From a virus, in IMG/VR virus record IMGVR_UViG_3300031707_000073, positions 1 to 38,026 of that record: a DNA stretch of 38,026 nt, one strand, 5' to 3'. Made by a program: the position numbers and the translations under genes. A model generated the notes under the pieces. That model had not been told where the DNA came from. It ran no database searches and saw nothing but the letters and a program-made list of their open reading frames with translations. Numbering within the stretch: the first letter of the stretch is position 1; every line of letters starts with the position of its first letter. Positions 1-6,942 of this stretch are shown piece after piece.

Positions 1-127
1 AGGAGGAGAAGTTCATGACAGAAGAGAAGAAGGAAGAGGCCTTAGAAAAGGTCAAGGGTCAGGAAGAGGACTTTTTGGCGATGGACCAGTGGGACGAGAA
101 GGCCATCGTGGATGAACTCCGAGGGGA
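1..127. repeat. Direct terminal repeat, left copy (circle junction)
   Basis: Bases 1-127 are identical to 37900-38026. The repeat covers the SD sequence and first codons of the gene at 15. A length of exactly 127 equals the largest k-mer SPAdes allows, so it is most simply an assembler overlap from a circular or circularly permuted genome of 37,899 bp. A genuine short terminal repeat cannot be excluded from sequence alone. Confidence 0.93.
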
Positions 128-770
128 AGTCATGGAAGAATTCGTCTATCGGATTCCTCGGGGGAATTCCCAAGTTGTCGGCCTGACGTGGGCAGGGACA
201 AAGGAAATTGCGAGACAGATGGCTTTGAGAGGTCAGACGATAACTCTTGGGAAACCGGAAGTGATCGAGACCTCCGAGAAGTACACAATCATGATGAAGG
301 CCACGAATCTCTACACCAAGGCCGAGATGTATGGAGGAGCCGTCGGGAAGATGAAGGACATATACGGAAAGGATGACCCCTTCGCATTCCAGAAGACTCT
401 GTCTAAGGCCCAGAGGAATGCGATTCGGACACTGATTCCCGAGAAGTTCGCCGCGATCTTCATCGACCAGCAGATCAAGGAAACGAAGAAGGTCAAGGAC
501 ATCAAACCCGTTAAGAAGGAGGAACCATCGTCGAATGGATGGAAAGGGGAGTTCGAGTCGGGGGATAAAGTCGGAGAGATGCCCCCGAGGAAGGCCACCG
601 AGAAACAGGTCGCATGTATTCGGGCGAAGGTCAAGGGATTGGGACTCGAGGAGGCCTCGATCTGCAAACAGAATGGGGTCGGGAAGTTGGAAGACCTTCT
701 CTTGCCTCAGGCCTCGGAAGTGATCGAGGAACTCGGAATCGTGGAGAAGGAGAAGGGAGGGTCAGGATAG
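15..770 (+). CDS. Candidate single-strand annealing (Rad52/Sak-like) recombination protein
   Basis: 251 aa, started at ATG 15 behind a strong AGGAGG SD. Seen: an acidic N-terminus, a central alpha/beta region with the segment LSKAQRNAIRTLIPE near residues 129-143, a Lys/Glu/Pro-rich linker, and a C-terminal helical module (about residues 195-245) beginning ATEKQV. Phage Rad52/Sak-type annealing proteins often carry an AQRNA-like helix and a detached C-terminal helical module, which is why I propose DNA annealing or recombination. No catalytic motif proves this. If the genome is circular, the gene follows the small right-arm genes directly, in one early operon. An uncharacterised ssDNA-binding protein is the main alternative. 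Confidence 0.5.
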   Translation: MTEEKKEEALEKVKGQEEDFLAMDQWDEKAIVDELRGEVMEEFVYRIPRGNSQVVGLTWAGTKEIARQMALRGQTITLGKPEVIETSEKYTIMMKATNLYTKAEMYGGAVGKMKDIYGKDDPFAFQKTLSKAQRNAIRTLIPEKFAAIFIDQQIKETKKVKDIKPVKKEEPSSNGWKGEFESGDKVGEMPPRKATEKQVACIRAKVKGLGLEEASICKQNGVGKLEDLLLPQASEVIEELGIVEKEKGGSG

Positions 771-985
771 GACGAGACGCCCCCTATCGTTTCCGGTGGA
801 AACTCTGGGGAAGGTGTCCGTCCTGTCAGAGGGATGGGATGCCAAGTTCCTGTGGAAACCTGTCAAACACACATACACACTACACATAACTGATAACTGG
901 ACAAGGAAGGAGGAGGGGAGGGGGGAGACCTTTTCTCGGACTCCACTGGAAACAACAAGGGGGCTGTCTCGATGAAGGAGGTCGG
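771..985 (+). other. Intergenic stretch with three TGGAAAC repeats
   Basis: No well-supported gene lies between the stop at 770 and the ATG at 986. The heptamer TGGAAAC occurs at 797-803, 853-859 and 947-953, and a CA/TA-rich run (ACACATAC-like) occupies about 868-890. These could be regulator sites or part of a weak promoter for the next genes. An open frame with a CPSC motif crosses 780-889, but it has no usable start codon before an internal ATG at 839. Confidence 0.35.
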
Positions 986-1159
986 ATGACGGACCTTGAG
1001 TTCACAGGCCGGAAGACGACTCGGCCGAGAACTGGCGAACCGCCTAAGTGCCCACGCTGTCAAATCTCAGTCGTACAGTTGAGCAAACCGGGCGAGAAAC
1101 TCAAGATCGGCTGTCCCGAGTGTGGTCTAGTGGTGGTCGAGGTTATCGCGGGAGATTGA
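986..1159 (+). CDS. Small zinc-ribbon protein
   Basis: 57 aa, ATG 986 preceded by AAGGAGGTCGG, an excellent SD. The protein contains CPRC and CPEC knuckles about 23 residues apart with a short beta-type segment between, the pattern of a one-domain zinc ribbon. It would bind one zinc ion and probably nucleic acid or a partner protein. Codon use (AGG/GAG, CTC) matches the neighbours. It is followed 17 nt later by another Cys-knuckle ORF. No specific function is recognisable. Confidence 0.7.
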   Translation: MTDLEFTGRKTTRPRTGEPPKCPRCQISVVQLSKPGEKLKIGCPECGLVVVEVIAGD

Positions 1160-1176
1160 AAGGAAAGGGGCTTAGA

Positions 1177-1512
1177 ATGGACTACATCTGTGGGAAGTGC
1201 AAGAGGGTTCTCCATAGGAATGGCCGTCCCGTATCGAAGACTCGGTGCGGTTGGTGTGGCGAGAGAGTCTCGATCACGCCTGACCCCGATTGGAAGAATC
1301 GGAAGACCAGGGACCAAAAAGGTCGATATGGAAACCGCGTGTGCTGCCGAGCGAAGGCTCGGAGGAGAAGAGGAATCGGCGTTCGACCTGTGGAAATAGT
1401 TCTTACGCTGACCCGAGAGAAGATCGATAAATTAGGAGGAGAAGTTCATGACAATACCGACAGAGGGATTGAGCAACACAGAGGAATTGGAAAACCACAT
1501 CCGGGTGCTTGA
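1177..1512 (+). CDS. Small protein with N-terminal zinc knuckles; uncertain 3' end
   Basis: 111 aa from ATG 1177 with upstream AGGAAAGGGG. The N-terminal part holds CGKC and CGWC knuckles (residues 5-27) typical of a zinc ribbon. After about residue 50 the frame becomes Arg-rich and low in plausibility, and its last 65 nt overlap the next gene, which has a far stronger start at 1448. Another frame from ATG 1328 to 1399 (23 codons, ending FDLWK) looks at least as natural. A frameshift or two short genes are therefore possible. The zinc-knuckle part is credible; the C-terminus is not secure. Confidence 0.4.
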   Translation: MDYICGKCKRVLHRNGRPVSKTRCGWCGERVSITPDPDWKNRKTRDQKGRYGNRVCCRAKARRRRGIGVRPVEIVLTLTREKIDKLGGEVHDNTDRGIEQHRGIGKPHPGA

Positions 1513-1849
1513 AAGTGCAGTTGCGGAATTGAATCGGGAGATCGAGTTCCTGAAGGCGAGTGATATAGTTTCGTCCATTCAGATTAATGTCTTCCAACTC
1601 ATGATGACGTCCTTCACTCATTGGGTCGCAAAGGAAATGGGGAAGAACTACCACATCGATGTAGTCCCCGAACTGATGCCTGTCGCAAGGAAGGGAGTCG
1701 AGAAGCTCAAGGAAGCTTGTCACATCGGGAACTATCCCGATTGGCTGACGAAAGCCGTTACGGATGGAGTGAACCGAGGCCTAGATCAGGCCGAGAAGGA
1801 ATCCCGAGACATGAGGAAGATCAGTCTCGGCCCCGATTATGTGGGATGA
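1448..1849 (+). CDS. Hypothetical coiled-coil protein
   Basis: 133 aa. The start is fixed by the block AGGAGGAGAAGTTCATGACA (1435-1454), identical to the SD and start of the gene at 15. Residues about 10-40 form a heptad-like helix rich in Leu and Glu, likely a coiled coil, followed by a mostly helical domain with Trp and Met residues. No family is recognised. The tail of the gene overlaps an alternative upstream ATG (1839) of the following nuclease-like gene, suggesting translational coupling. Confidence 0.75.
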   Translation: MTIPTEGLSNTEELENHIRVLESAVAELNREIEFLKASDIVSSIQINVFQLMMTSFTHWVAKEMGKNYHIDVVPELMPVARKGVEKLKEACHIGNYPDWLTKAVTDGVNRGLDQAEKESRDMRKISLGPDYVG

Positions 1850-1853
1850 TACC

Positions 1854-2255
1854 ATGTCAGGAAATCAGAGAGGAAATGAGTTGGAGAAAAGGGCGAAGGA
1901 ATGGCTTGAGACACAGGGATACAAGGTCCATCGAGCAGTGAGATCATTCTACCTCGACCCGAGGACTCACCAACCGAGGTCGAGGACAAATGACCTCTAC
2001 AATGCTTTCGATCTCCTTGCGGTCCATCCTGAGAGAACGCCCCGTCTAGCCCAAATCACGACGGATGAATCTGACCGTCAGCACAAGAGGAAGATCGAAG
2101 GATTGTTCTCCTTCGACCCCGCCGGAATCATGGTCGAGGTCTGGTCATGGCATCGAGGCAAGAACTTCTTCCGAATCTATCGGTGGGTAGTCGCCGCAGA
2201 TGACAAGTTATCGTGGTTGACTGTTGGTGACTTCAAGAAGGGGGATGGCCTTTGA
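1854..2255 (+). CDS. PD-(D/E)xK nuclease-like protein (Holliday-junction-resolvase-like fold)
   Basis: 133 aa from ATG 1854; an in-frame ATG at 1839 overlaps the previous stop. Seen: N-terminal GNELEKRAKEWLETQGYKV, resembling the Glu-bearing first helix of Hjc/VRR-NUC-like nucleases, then NAFDLLAVHP and a beta strand LAQITT. In the family an Asp ends one strand and (E/Q)xK/T sits on the next; here Q and T replace the usual E and K, so activity may be altered or reduced. With the annealing protein at 15 and the nuclease-like gene at 2970 it could form a recombination or DNA-processing set. The fold assignment is by pattern only. Confidence 0.5.
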   Translation: MSGNQRGNELEKRAKEWLETQGYKVHRAVRSFYLDPRTHQPRSRTNDLYNAFDLLAVHPERTPRLAQITTDESDRQHKRKIEGLFSFDPAGIMVEVWSWHRGKNFFRIYRWVVAADDKLSWLTVGDFKKGDGL

Positions 2256-2674
2256 CCATACATATTCTCGGATTTGCCTACAAACCGAAGGATGTAGGGG
2301 TAAGCGAAGGATATATCAGGCAGACCATCAGGACTCTCTCAGTGAAGCCGAGGAAGGTCGAAGATGATCTTCTTCTTCATGGATGGAAAGGACCGCCCTA
2401 TCACAGCAATTGGTCATGGAGAAGAAGGGAATCGATCTCGGAACTCATCCCGATCAGGGTCACGAACCGAGGATTCTACTATCTCTCCGATGACGGAAAT
2501 CAAGATCGAATGCTAGGGGTTCTGATTGGGGTCAGTCTATGGGAATGCCCGAATGCTGACAGAGTCGCTTTCAGAGATGGAATCGTACCACCGACAGGTC
2601 TCGAATTGAAGAAGGTTCTCAAGCACTACGCCGGATGGAAGAGATCGGCAAGAATGGACATCATCCGGTGGTGA
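2252..2674 (+). CDS. ASCH/PUA-like domain protein
   Basis: 140 aa with a TTG start overlapping the previous TGA (TTGA). The segment YIRQTIRTLSVKPRKVEDD followed by HGWKGPPYHSNW matches the layout of ASCH domains (conserved TIR helix, then a basic strand and a W/Y-rich loop). ASCH proteins have a PUA-like beta-barrel and bind RNA or modified nucleotides; some phage members are nucleoside hydrolases or processing factors. A C-terminal segment with DGIVPPTG and a helix also fits. The exact substrate cannot be told. Confidence 0.55.
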   Translation: MTIHILGFAYKPKDVGVSEGYIRQTIRTLSVKPRKVEDDLLLHGWKGPPYHSNWSWRRRESISELIPIRVTNRGFYYLSDDGNQDRMLGVLIGVSLWECPNADRVAFRDGIVPPTGLELKKVLKHYAGWKRSARMDIIRW

Positions 2675-2676
2675 GA

Positions 2677-2973
2677 ATGACCCCGAAGACCCCATCGGAA
2701 TATCGGGAAATTGTTTTCTCTCAGGCCAAGGTTATCAAAAATCTTCGAGACCGGATGAAGCACATCGGTGAGAGAGCAGAGAGAACTGTCAACTTCTGTA
2801 AGGACAAAGGATATGCGCCATCGAAACTCGGGGAATCAATCATGGAGGAAGTCGAAGAAGCCTTGTTCTATCTCGATAATGAGTCCGCAAAATTGATGCA
2901 GAAGGTCAACCCCGAGGAAATTTCCCAGACGAGACTCTGGGAAGGCCATGAAGACCTGAAGGTGAGGAAGTGA
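2677..2973 (+). CDS. Hypothetical helical protein
   Basis: 98 aa from ATG 2677 with GGTGAGA just upstream; an in-frame ATG at 2635 would overlap the previous gene by 40 nt and is less likely. The product is almost entirely helical and charged (Glu, Lys, Arg) with a likely short coiled coil around residues 10-60. No catalytic motif. Its stop overlaps the GTG start of the next nuclease-like gene (GTGA), so the two are probably translated together. Confidence 0.65.
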   Translation: MTPKTPSEYREIVFSQAKVIKNLRDRMKHIGERAERTVNFCKDKGYAPSKLGESIMEEVEEALFYLDNESAKLMQKVNPEEISQTRLWEGHEDLKVRK

Positions 2974-3515
2974 GGGTCAAGGTCAATTCATATGACCGAC
3001 AGTGGGCAGACTCGATGGCACAAATCGCTGTCTCCAAGTATCCCGAGAGAGAGAACGACATCGGGAAGTTCACCGATGAGAAGAGGTCTAGGTTCGATAC
3101 GCAGATGATCGGATTCATCGGAGAGGCCGTCTTCGGGAGGACATTCGAACTGGCGATGAATGAGGAAGGTTCATTCGACAGACTCTATGATTTCATCTGG
3201 GGGAACCATCGAATCGATGTGAAGACCACTGACCGAGGAGGTCGATATTTCCAGATTCCGAGTAGTCAATTTTTAAGGTCGGATGCAGATATATACCTAA
3301 GAGTCGTTCTCTCGAAGGATTGGGAGGAAGCGAATCTCATGGGATGGGCGATGAAGGAAGAGTTCTCCGGGCCTATGGTCGGGAAGTTATCTCCGTTCTA
3401 TTGGGTCGAGGAGAAGTCTCTGAGAACCGTCGAAGACTTGGTCGATCTCCTTCCTGCGAAGATTCGAGTCGCCACTCCTCATGGGAGGAAGTTAGAGATC
3501 GAGGACATGATGTAA
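2970..3515 (+). CDS. PD-(D/E)xK nuclease-like protein
   Basis: 181 aa, GTG start overlapping the previous TGA. The central part reads GFIGEAVFGR (residues about 48-57) and later NHRIDVKTTDRGG (about residues 76-88). This E...D-x-K pattern, with Asp and Lys on adjacent strand positions after a Glu-bearing helix, is the signature of restriction-endonuclease-fold nucleases of the size seen in phage genomes. DNA cleavage or repair is inferred, not shown. It is immediately upstream of, and overlaps by one base (TAATG), an adenine methyltransferase, a pairing that also allows a restriction-modification-like reading. Confidence 0.55.
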   Translation: MRVKVNSYDRQWADSMAQIAVSKYPERENDIGKFTDEKRSRFDTQMIGFIGEAVFGRTFELAMNEEGSFDRLYDFIWGNHRIDVKTTDRGGRYFQIPSSQFLRSDADIYLRVVLSKDWEEANLMGWAMKEEFSGPMVGKLSPFYWVEEKSLRTVEDLVDLLPAKIRVATPHGRKLEIEDMM

Positions 3516-4042
3516 TGACATTTCATACCATGTTGGCCGATCCTCCGTGGAATGAGACTGGAGGAGGAAGAATCAAACGAGGAGCAGACAGACACTACAC
3601 TCTCATGAAGGTCGAGGACATCATCACATTTCTGAAGAAGATCGAGATGGCCGCAGACAGTCATCTCTATCTATGGGTTACGAACAATCATCTTCCCGAG
3701 GGCCTTCAGGTCATGAAGGCCCTCGGGTTCACGTACAAAACGAATCTTGTCTGGGTGAAGGATAGATTCGGTCTAGGTCAATACTTCAGAGGCCAACATG
3801 AACTCTGTCTCTTCGGTACGAGAGGGAGTCTGCCATACAAGAGTTCGATAAGTCCATCCCGTTCATCATGTACGATTCCATCGGTGATCTTCGCCCCGAG
3901 AACCGAACATTCGAGGAAGCCGGAAGAACTGTATGACATCATTGAGAAGACGTCATATCCGGAGTGGGTCGAAGTTTTCGCTCGTTACAAGAGACATGGA
4001 TGGAATGCCATAGGAGACCAAGTGCAGGAGACTCTGGGATGA
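3515..4042 (+). CDS. MT-A70-family adenine methyltransferase
   Basis: 175 aa from ATG 3515, which overlaps the preceding TAA. The catalytic DPPW tetrad is at residues 9-12 and is followed by the family features HYTLMKVEDI, HLYLWVTNN, LVWVKDRFGLGQYFR and a GHE-like QHELCLFGTRG. The C-terminal RKPEELYDIIEKTSYPEWVE helix and final GWNAIGD are also typical. It should transfer a methyl group from S-adenosylmethionine to N6 of adenine, probably in viral DNA. About 175 aa is the normal compact size for phage members. Likely role: protection from host restriction or marking of viral DNA. Confidence 0.9.
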   Translation: MTFHTMLADPPWNETGGGRIKRGADRHYTLMKVEDIITFLKKIEMAADSHLYLWVTNNHLPEGLQVMKALGFTYKTNLVWVKDRFGLGQYFRGQHELCLFGTRGSLPYKSSISPSRSSCTIPSVIFAPRTEHSRKPEELYDIIEKTSYPEWVEVFARYKRHGWNAIGDQVQETLG

Positions 4043-4224
4043 ATGAAGTCGTCGTCGAGGTCGGGACTCCTTTCGGATTCATGTCCTATGAAGGGAAGTG
4101 CTGGCAATGTCGATTTCGTCTGAACATCTCGGGGTTCTGTACGAAATTGAATCGACCTGTTCCGAGATATGGCTGGTGTGAGTTATTCGAGAAGTTGAAG
4201 AAGGAGGTCGAGAAGGATGTTTGA
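4039..4224 (+). CDS. Small four-cysteine protein
   Basis: 61 aa, ATG 4039 overlapping the methyltransferase stop (ATGA). Seen: CWQC, then single Cys residues about 12 and 13 positions further on (FC...GWC), the spacing of a small zinc- or Fe-S-binding fold, followed by a charged C-terminal helix. No family is recognised. Tight coupling to the methyltransferase suggests co-expression. Confidence 0.6.
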   Translation: MNEVVVEVGTPFGFMSYEGKCWQCRFRLNISGFCTKLNRPVPRYGWCELFEKLKKEVEKDV

Positions 4225-4342
4225 CTGGATGCGAAGGAAGAGACCACACAAGATTGCGTACCCAACATATTATGTCTGGACCGTTGCTCATGTGAATTGC
4301 AGATGTCCGCTGATGGAGGTTGAGAAGGATGCCGGACATTAA
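4217..4342 (+). CDS. Very small hypothetical protein
   Basis: 41 aa, from ATG 4217, overlapping both the previous gene (8 nt) and the following ParB-like gene (14 nt). SD-like GGAGGTCGAGAAGG lies upstream. It has a basic N-terminus and a CRC dipeptide motif; too short for assignment. The chain of short overlaps on both sides supports that it is translated. Confidence 0.4.
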   Translation: MFDWMRRKRPHKIAYPTYYVWTVAHVNCRCPLMEVEKDAGH

Positions 4343-4970
4343 AATCGTGCTGGTGGAGATTGAGAAGATCAAGAAGGCCGGATACAATCCGCGAGTCATA
4401 TCGAAGGAACAGTTCGAGGCTCTGGTGAAGAGTCTCCGGGAGTTCGGATTTGTCGAACCCGTCGTTCTCAATAAGAGGAAGGAGAAGGAACTGGTCATGA
4501 TCGGAGGCCATCAGAGACTGGAAGCCGCGAAGAGGATAGGCCTCAAGGAAGTGCCGGCTATCATAGTCTCTCTCTCATTGGAGAAGGAGAAACTCTTGAA
4601 CCTCGCCCTCAACCGAATCAAGGGAGACTGGAATAAGGAGAAACTCGCCGTCGTGATCTCGGAACTCTTGAAGAAGGAGGAACTCGATCTCTCTATCGCA
4701 GGGTTCTACCCCGAGGAAGTCGATAGACTCATGAAGAAGATGCTCGATGATACGAAGCCGATTGCTCAGGATTTCGATGCGCAGATCAGATTGGCCTCGA
4801 AGGTTGAGAAACTTCTGAGGGCCGCGCTCGTCGAGGGGAGAGGCTCGATCAAGGGAGCATACCTCTATGTGATCGACCCCGATACGATGGGAATCGTCCT
4901 CTTCGAGTTCATCAAGGATATACAGAATAGTATAGTGAAGAAGGTCATCGACGGAGTGCGGAAGAAATGA
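4329..4970 (+). CDS. ParB/Srx-type N-terminal domain protein
   Basis: 213 aa from ATG 4329 (SD GGAGG at 4315-4319). Residues 1-110 match the ParB nuclease/CTP-binding-like domain: an initial VEIEKIKKAGYNPR strand, KSLREFGFVEPVV, the hallmark GGHQRLEAAKRIGLKEVP (GxxR box) and NLALNRIKGDW. Phage copies often sit beside DNA methyltransferases, as here, and are thought to be DNA-binding or nicking/CTPase accessory proteins. The C-terminal 100 residues are helical and unfamiliar. It is not a plasmid partition system by itself, as no ParA is present. Confidence 0.82.
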   Translation: MPDIKIVLVEIEKIKKAGYNPRVISKEQFEALVKSLREFGFVEPVVLNKRKEKELVMIGGHQRLEAAKRIGLKEVPAIIVSLSLEKEKLLNLALNRIKGDWNKEKLAVVISELLKKEELDLSIAGFYPEEVDRLMKKMLDDTKPIAQDFDAQIRLASKVEKLLRAALVEGRGSIKGAYLYVIDPDTMGIVLFEFIKDIQNSIVKKVIDGVRKK

Positions 4971-5113
4971 ATGAGACAATCTACAAACTGACCGCCCCCG
5001 TTTGCATGAAGCATCACCGATTCGGCGACGACAAACCGTTCCCAGATAGAATCACGCTGGAATGTGGTTGCACTCTCATAAGGTGCAAGAAGAAGATGGG
5101 GAGGAAGAAATGA
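4967..5113 (+). CDS. Small Cys/Lys-rich protein
   Basis: 48 aa from ATG 4967 (ATGA overlap with the ParB-like stop). It contains a Cys-Met-Lys-His-His cluster, then ECGC and a further Cys before a Lys/Arg-rich tail. The Cys/His spacing could hold one zinc ion. Its TGA overlaps the start of the next gene. No function assigned. Confidence 0.5.
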   Translation: MNETIYKLTAPVCMKHHRFGDDKPFPDRITLECGCTLIRCKKKMGRKK

Positions 5114-5283
5114 CAGAAGAATTGAAGATACCGCCGACAAACTCGGAAGGTCGAAAGTGCAAAACGTGTGGGAGTGACAGAACGATAATCCTCAGATGGC
5201 CGGACACCGACAGTATCGATGAACACATCTTGGCATGCATTAACTGTGGTGCCGAAGAGACATTGGAGGACGAGAAGAAATGA
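5110..5283 (+). CDS. Small zinc-ribbon protein
   Basis: 57 aa from ATG 5110, overlapping the previous stop. Two knuckles, CKTCG and CINCG, 24 residues apart frame a short beta region (RTIILRWPDT), which is a standard zinc ribbon. The acidic C-terminus leads into an ATGA overlap with the glycosyltransferase gene. Likely a nucleic-acid or protein adaptor. Confidence 0.68.
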   Translation: MTEELKIPPTNSEGRKCKTCGSDRTIILRWPDTDSIDEHILACINCGAEETLEDEKK

Positions 5284-6734
5284 GAATCATGGTCTATCCA
5301 ATGGTCTCGAACACTGGGAATCTCGCAGGAGATTCGGGCATCAGCATTCCGATGACCCATGCTCGGTATCTCCTAGAGAAGGAAAAGGAGTCATGGGTCT
5401 ATTTCTGCGCCCCGACAGAGTGGGGGAAACTTGAAGAGGCCTTACAGAAGTTCTGGCCTTCGGAGAAGGACCTCGACCGCGAGAGGATGACGTTGATTCC
5501 TCTGAGATGGATGGGGAAGTGCCGTCACTGCTCGAATCACTTCATTGACATCGAGGGACTCTGGAATTTCAGCGGGTCGGGAAGGTACGAGGTCGATGTT
5601 TTCTGGACATTCGTTCCCGAGATCGTGCCTCATTGGAAGGCCTTCAGGAAACAGGGGTACTCGTCGAAGGACACCACAGTCCCGACAATCGCCGAGGGGT
5701 TCTCGGGAATCCGGGGAGACGCGAACACGGACTTGAGAGAATCGATCATCTCGCAGGGGGTCGGTTATCTTCTCTCGGACAAGATATTCTGGGAGACGTC
5801 GTACCAGCGCGAGATCAGCCTTCGGTACTTCCTAGAGTTCATGTCGAAGAAGGCAGTCGAGGAGATCAGGGGGAAGTCCGAAGTTGTCGGATGCCCCGTC
5901 AAGGTCTCGGACTACCCGAAGCCGAAGGAGAAGGAAGAGAGGTTCATCATTGCGTGGAACCAGAAGATGACCAACCAGAAGAGGCCGGAGGTCATGTTCG
6001 AGGTAGGGAAGAGACTCAATGCGATGGGAGAGGACTTCGAGGTCTGGGTCTTCGGGGAAGACCAGAGGAAGTTCAAGGCCGAGAGACATGAGGCCTTCAC
6101 TCGATCATTCGTCATGCCGGACAGGAAGAAGTATCTCAGTCAGCTCTCGAAGGCTACGATATGCCTCGCCCCGACGATTTGGGATGGATGGGCGAGGTCA
6201 TATGTCGATTGTCTCCTCTTCGAGATACCGATAGTGTGTGAGAGGAAGTTCCTGTTCGCAGACCTGTTCCCTGAGGACTACCCCTATTTCGTCGATGCCC
6301 CGGGAGATTATCTCAAGCTCACTCTCCGGGCCTTGAAGGATAGGCGAGAGGTCGCGGCGTGGGGGAAGAGACTCAGGGAGATCGCCCTCAAGAGATGCGA
6401 CGTCTCTGTCTTCTCGGAGAGATTCCGACAGGTCTCGAAGGAACTCTTCGAGTCTGAGATCGGGAGGACCAACCTCGAAGAAGACCGCACGGACAATCTC
6501 CTCAAGGTCGCCCGGGAGTTCGCAGGAGGGCCGTTCGAGATGAAGGAGTATGCAGGGATTGCTCGGAGAGAGGTTCTCGGGTACGACCCTCTAGGGTCAG
6601 GCCCGAGGTCGGACTCGTGGAGATTCAGAGTCACGATGCTGAGGAACGGATATCGAGATATGTACGATTCGCCGATTGTGAGATACAAGAAGGATAAGGA
6701 GGAAACGGATGCTAAACGGACAGAGAGTTCTTGA
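5280..6734 (+). CDS. GT-B fold glycosyltransferase (GT4-like)
   Basis: 484 aa, ATG 5280. The N-terminal half begins with a beta strand and a nucleotide-fold-like SNTGNLAGDSG. The C-terminal half has the donor-site architecture of GT4-like enzymes: IAWNQKMTNQKRPEVMFE, FEVWVFGE, FVMPDRKKYLSQLSKATIC and APTIWDGWARSYVDCLLFE, where the ExxxxG/E region normally binds the nucleotide sugar. It should transfer a sugar from a nucleotide-sugar donor. The acceptor is unknown: modified DNA bases (as in T4-like phages), a virion protein or a cell-surface glycan. Position between a methyltransferase/ParB pair and a DUF5131 gene favours a DNA- or host-modification role, by inference only. Confidence 0.75.
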   Translation: MRIMVYPMVSNTGNLAGDSGISIPMTHARYLLEKEKESWVYFCAPTEWGKLEEALQKFWPSEKDLDRERMTLIPLRWMGKCRHCSNHFIDIEGLWNFSGSGRYEVDVFWTFVPEIVPHWKAFRKQGYSSKDTTVPTIAEGFSGIRGDANTDLRESIISQGVGYLLSDKIFWETSYQREISLRYFLEFMSKKAVEEIRGKSEVVGCPVKVSDYPKPKEKEERFIIAWNQKMTNQKRPEVMFEVGKRLNAMGEDFEVWVFGEDQRKFKAERHEAFTRSFVMPDRKKYLSQLSKATICLAPTIWDGWARSYVDCLLFEIPIVCERKFLFADLFPEDYPYFVDAPGDYLKLTLRALKDRREVAAWGKRLREIALKRCDVSVFSERFRQVSKELFESEIGRTNLEEDRTDNLLKVAREFAGGPFEMKEYAGIARREVLGYDPLGSGPRSDSWRFRVTMLRNGYRDMYDSPIVRYKKDKEETDAKRTESS

Positions 6735-6942
6735 AACATTGGCCGCACTCGAACACGAACAATGGATGTCATGGGCGAAGGCAATCGCCCCCTCTCTCGA
6801 TATTGAGGAGGCAGATGCCATAATGCCGAGATGGAATCGACTCTGGGTTCCGTATGACAAACTACCAGAAGAAGAAAAGGAGAAGGACAGAACATGGGCA
6901 AGAAGAGTCCTTCAGATTCTCAACAGGGAGATGGGTCGATGA
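6709..6942 (+). CDS. RyR-domain-like small protein
   Basis: 77 aa from ATG 6709, inside the end of the glycosyltransferase gene, with a strong AAGGAGGAAACGG leader. Pattern: LAALEHEQWMSWAKAI, then RLWVPYDKLPEEEKEKDR and a final helix. The combination EHxxW...PYxxLPxxxKxxDR is that of the RyR domain found in many phage small proteins as well as in ryanodine receptors. In phages its role is unknown; nucleotide-derivative binding has been suggested for relatives. Coupled to DUF5131 by an ATGA overlap. Confidence 0.65.
   Translation: MLNGQRVLETLAALEHEQWMSWAKAIAPSLDIEEADAIMPRWNRLWVPYDKLPEEEKEKDRTWARRVLQILNREMGR

Noticed and set aside
614-889. A 91-codon frame reaching past the first gene with a CPSC motif
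   Set aside because: Most of it is a shadow of the first gene and the remainder has no start before ATG 839. Kept only as a note in the gap entry.
4079-4511. Overlapping minus-strand open frames of 139-141 codons, as well as other long minus-strand frames
   Set aside because: They mirror strong + strand genes, lack SD sequences and show the Ser/Arg/Leu-rich composition expected from reading the purine-rich strand backwards.
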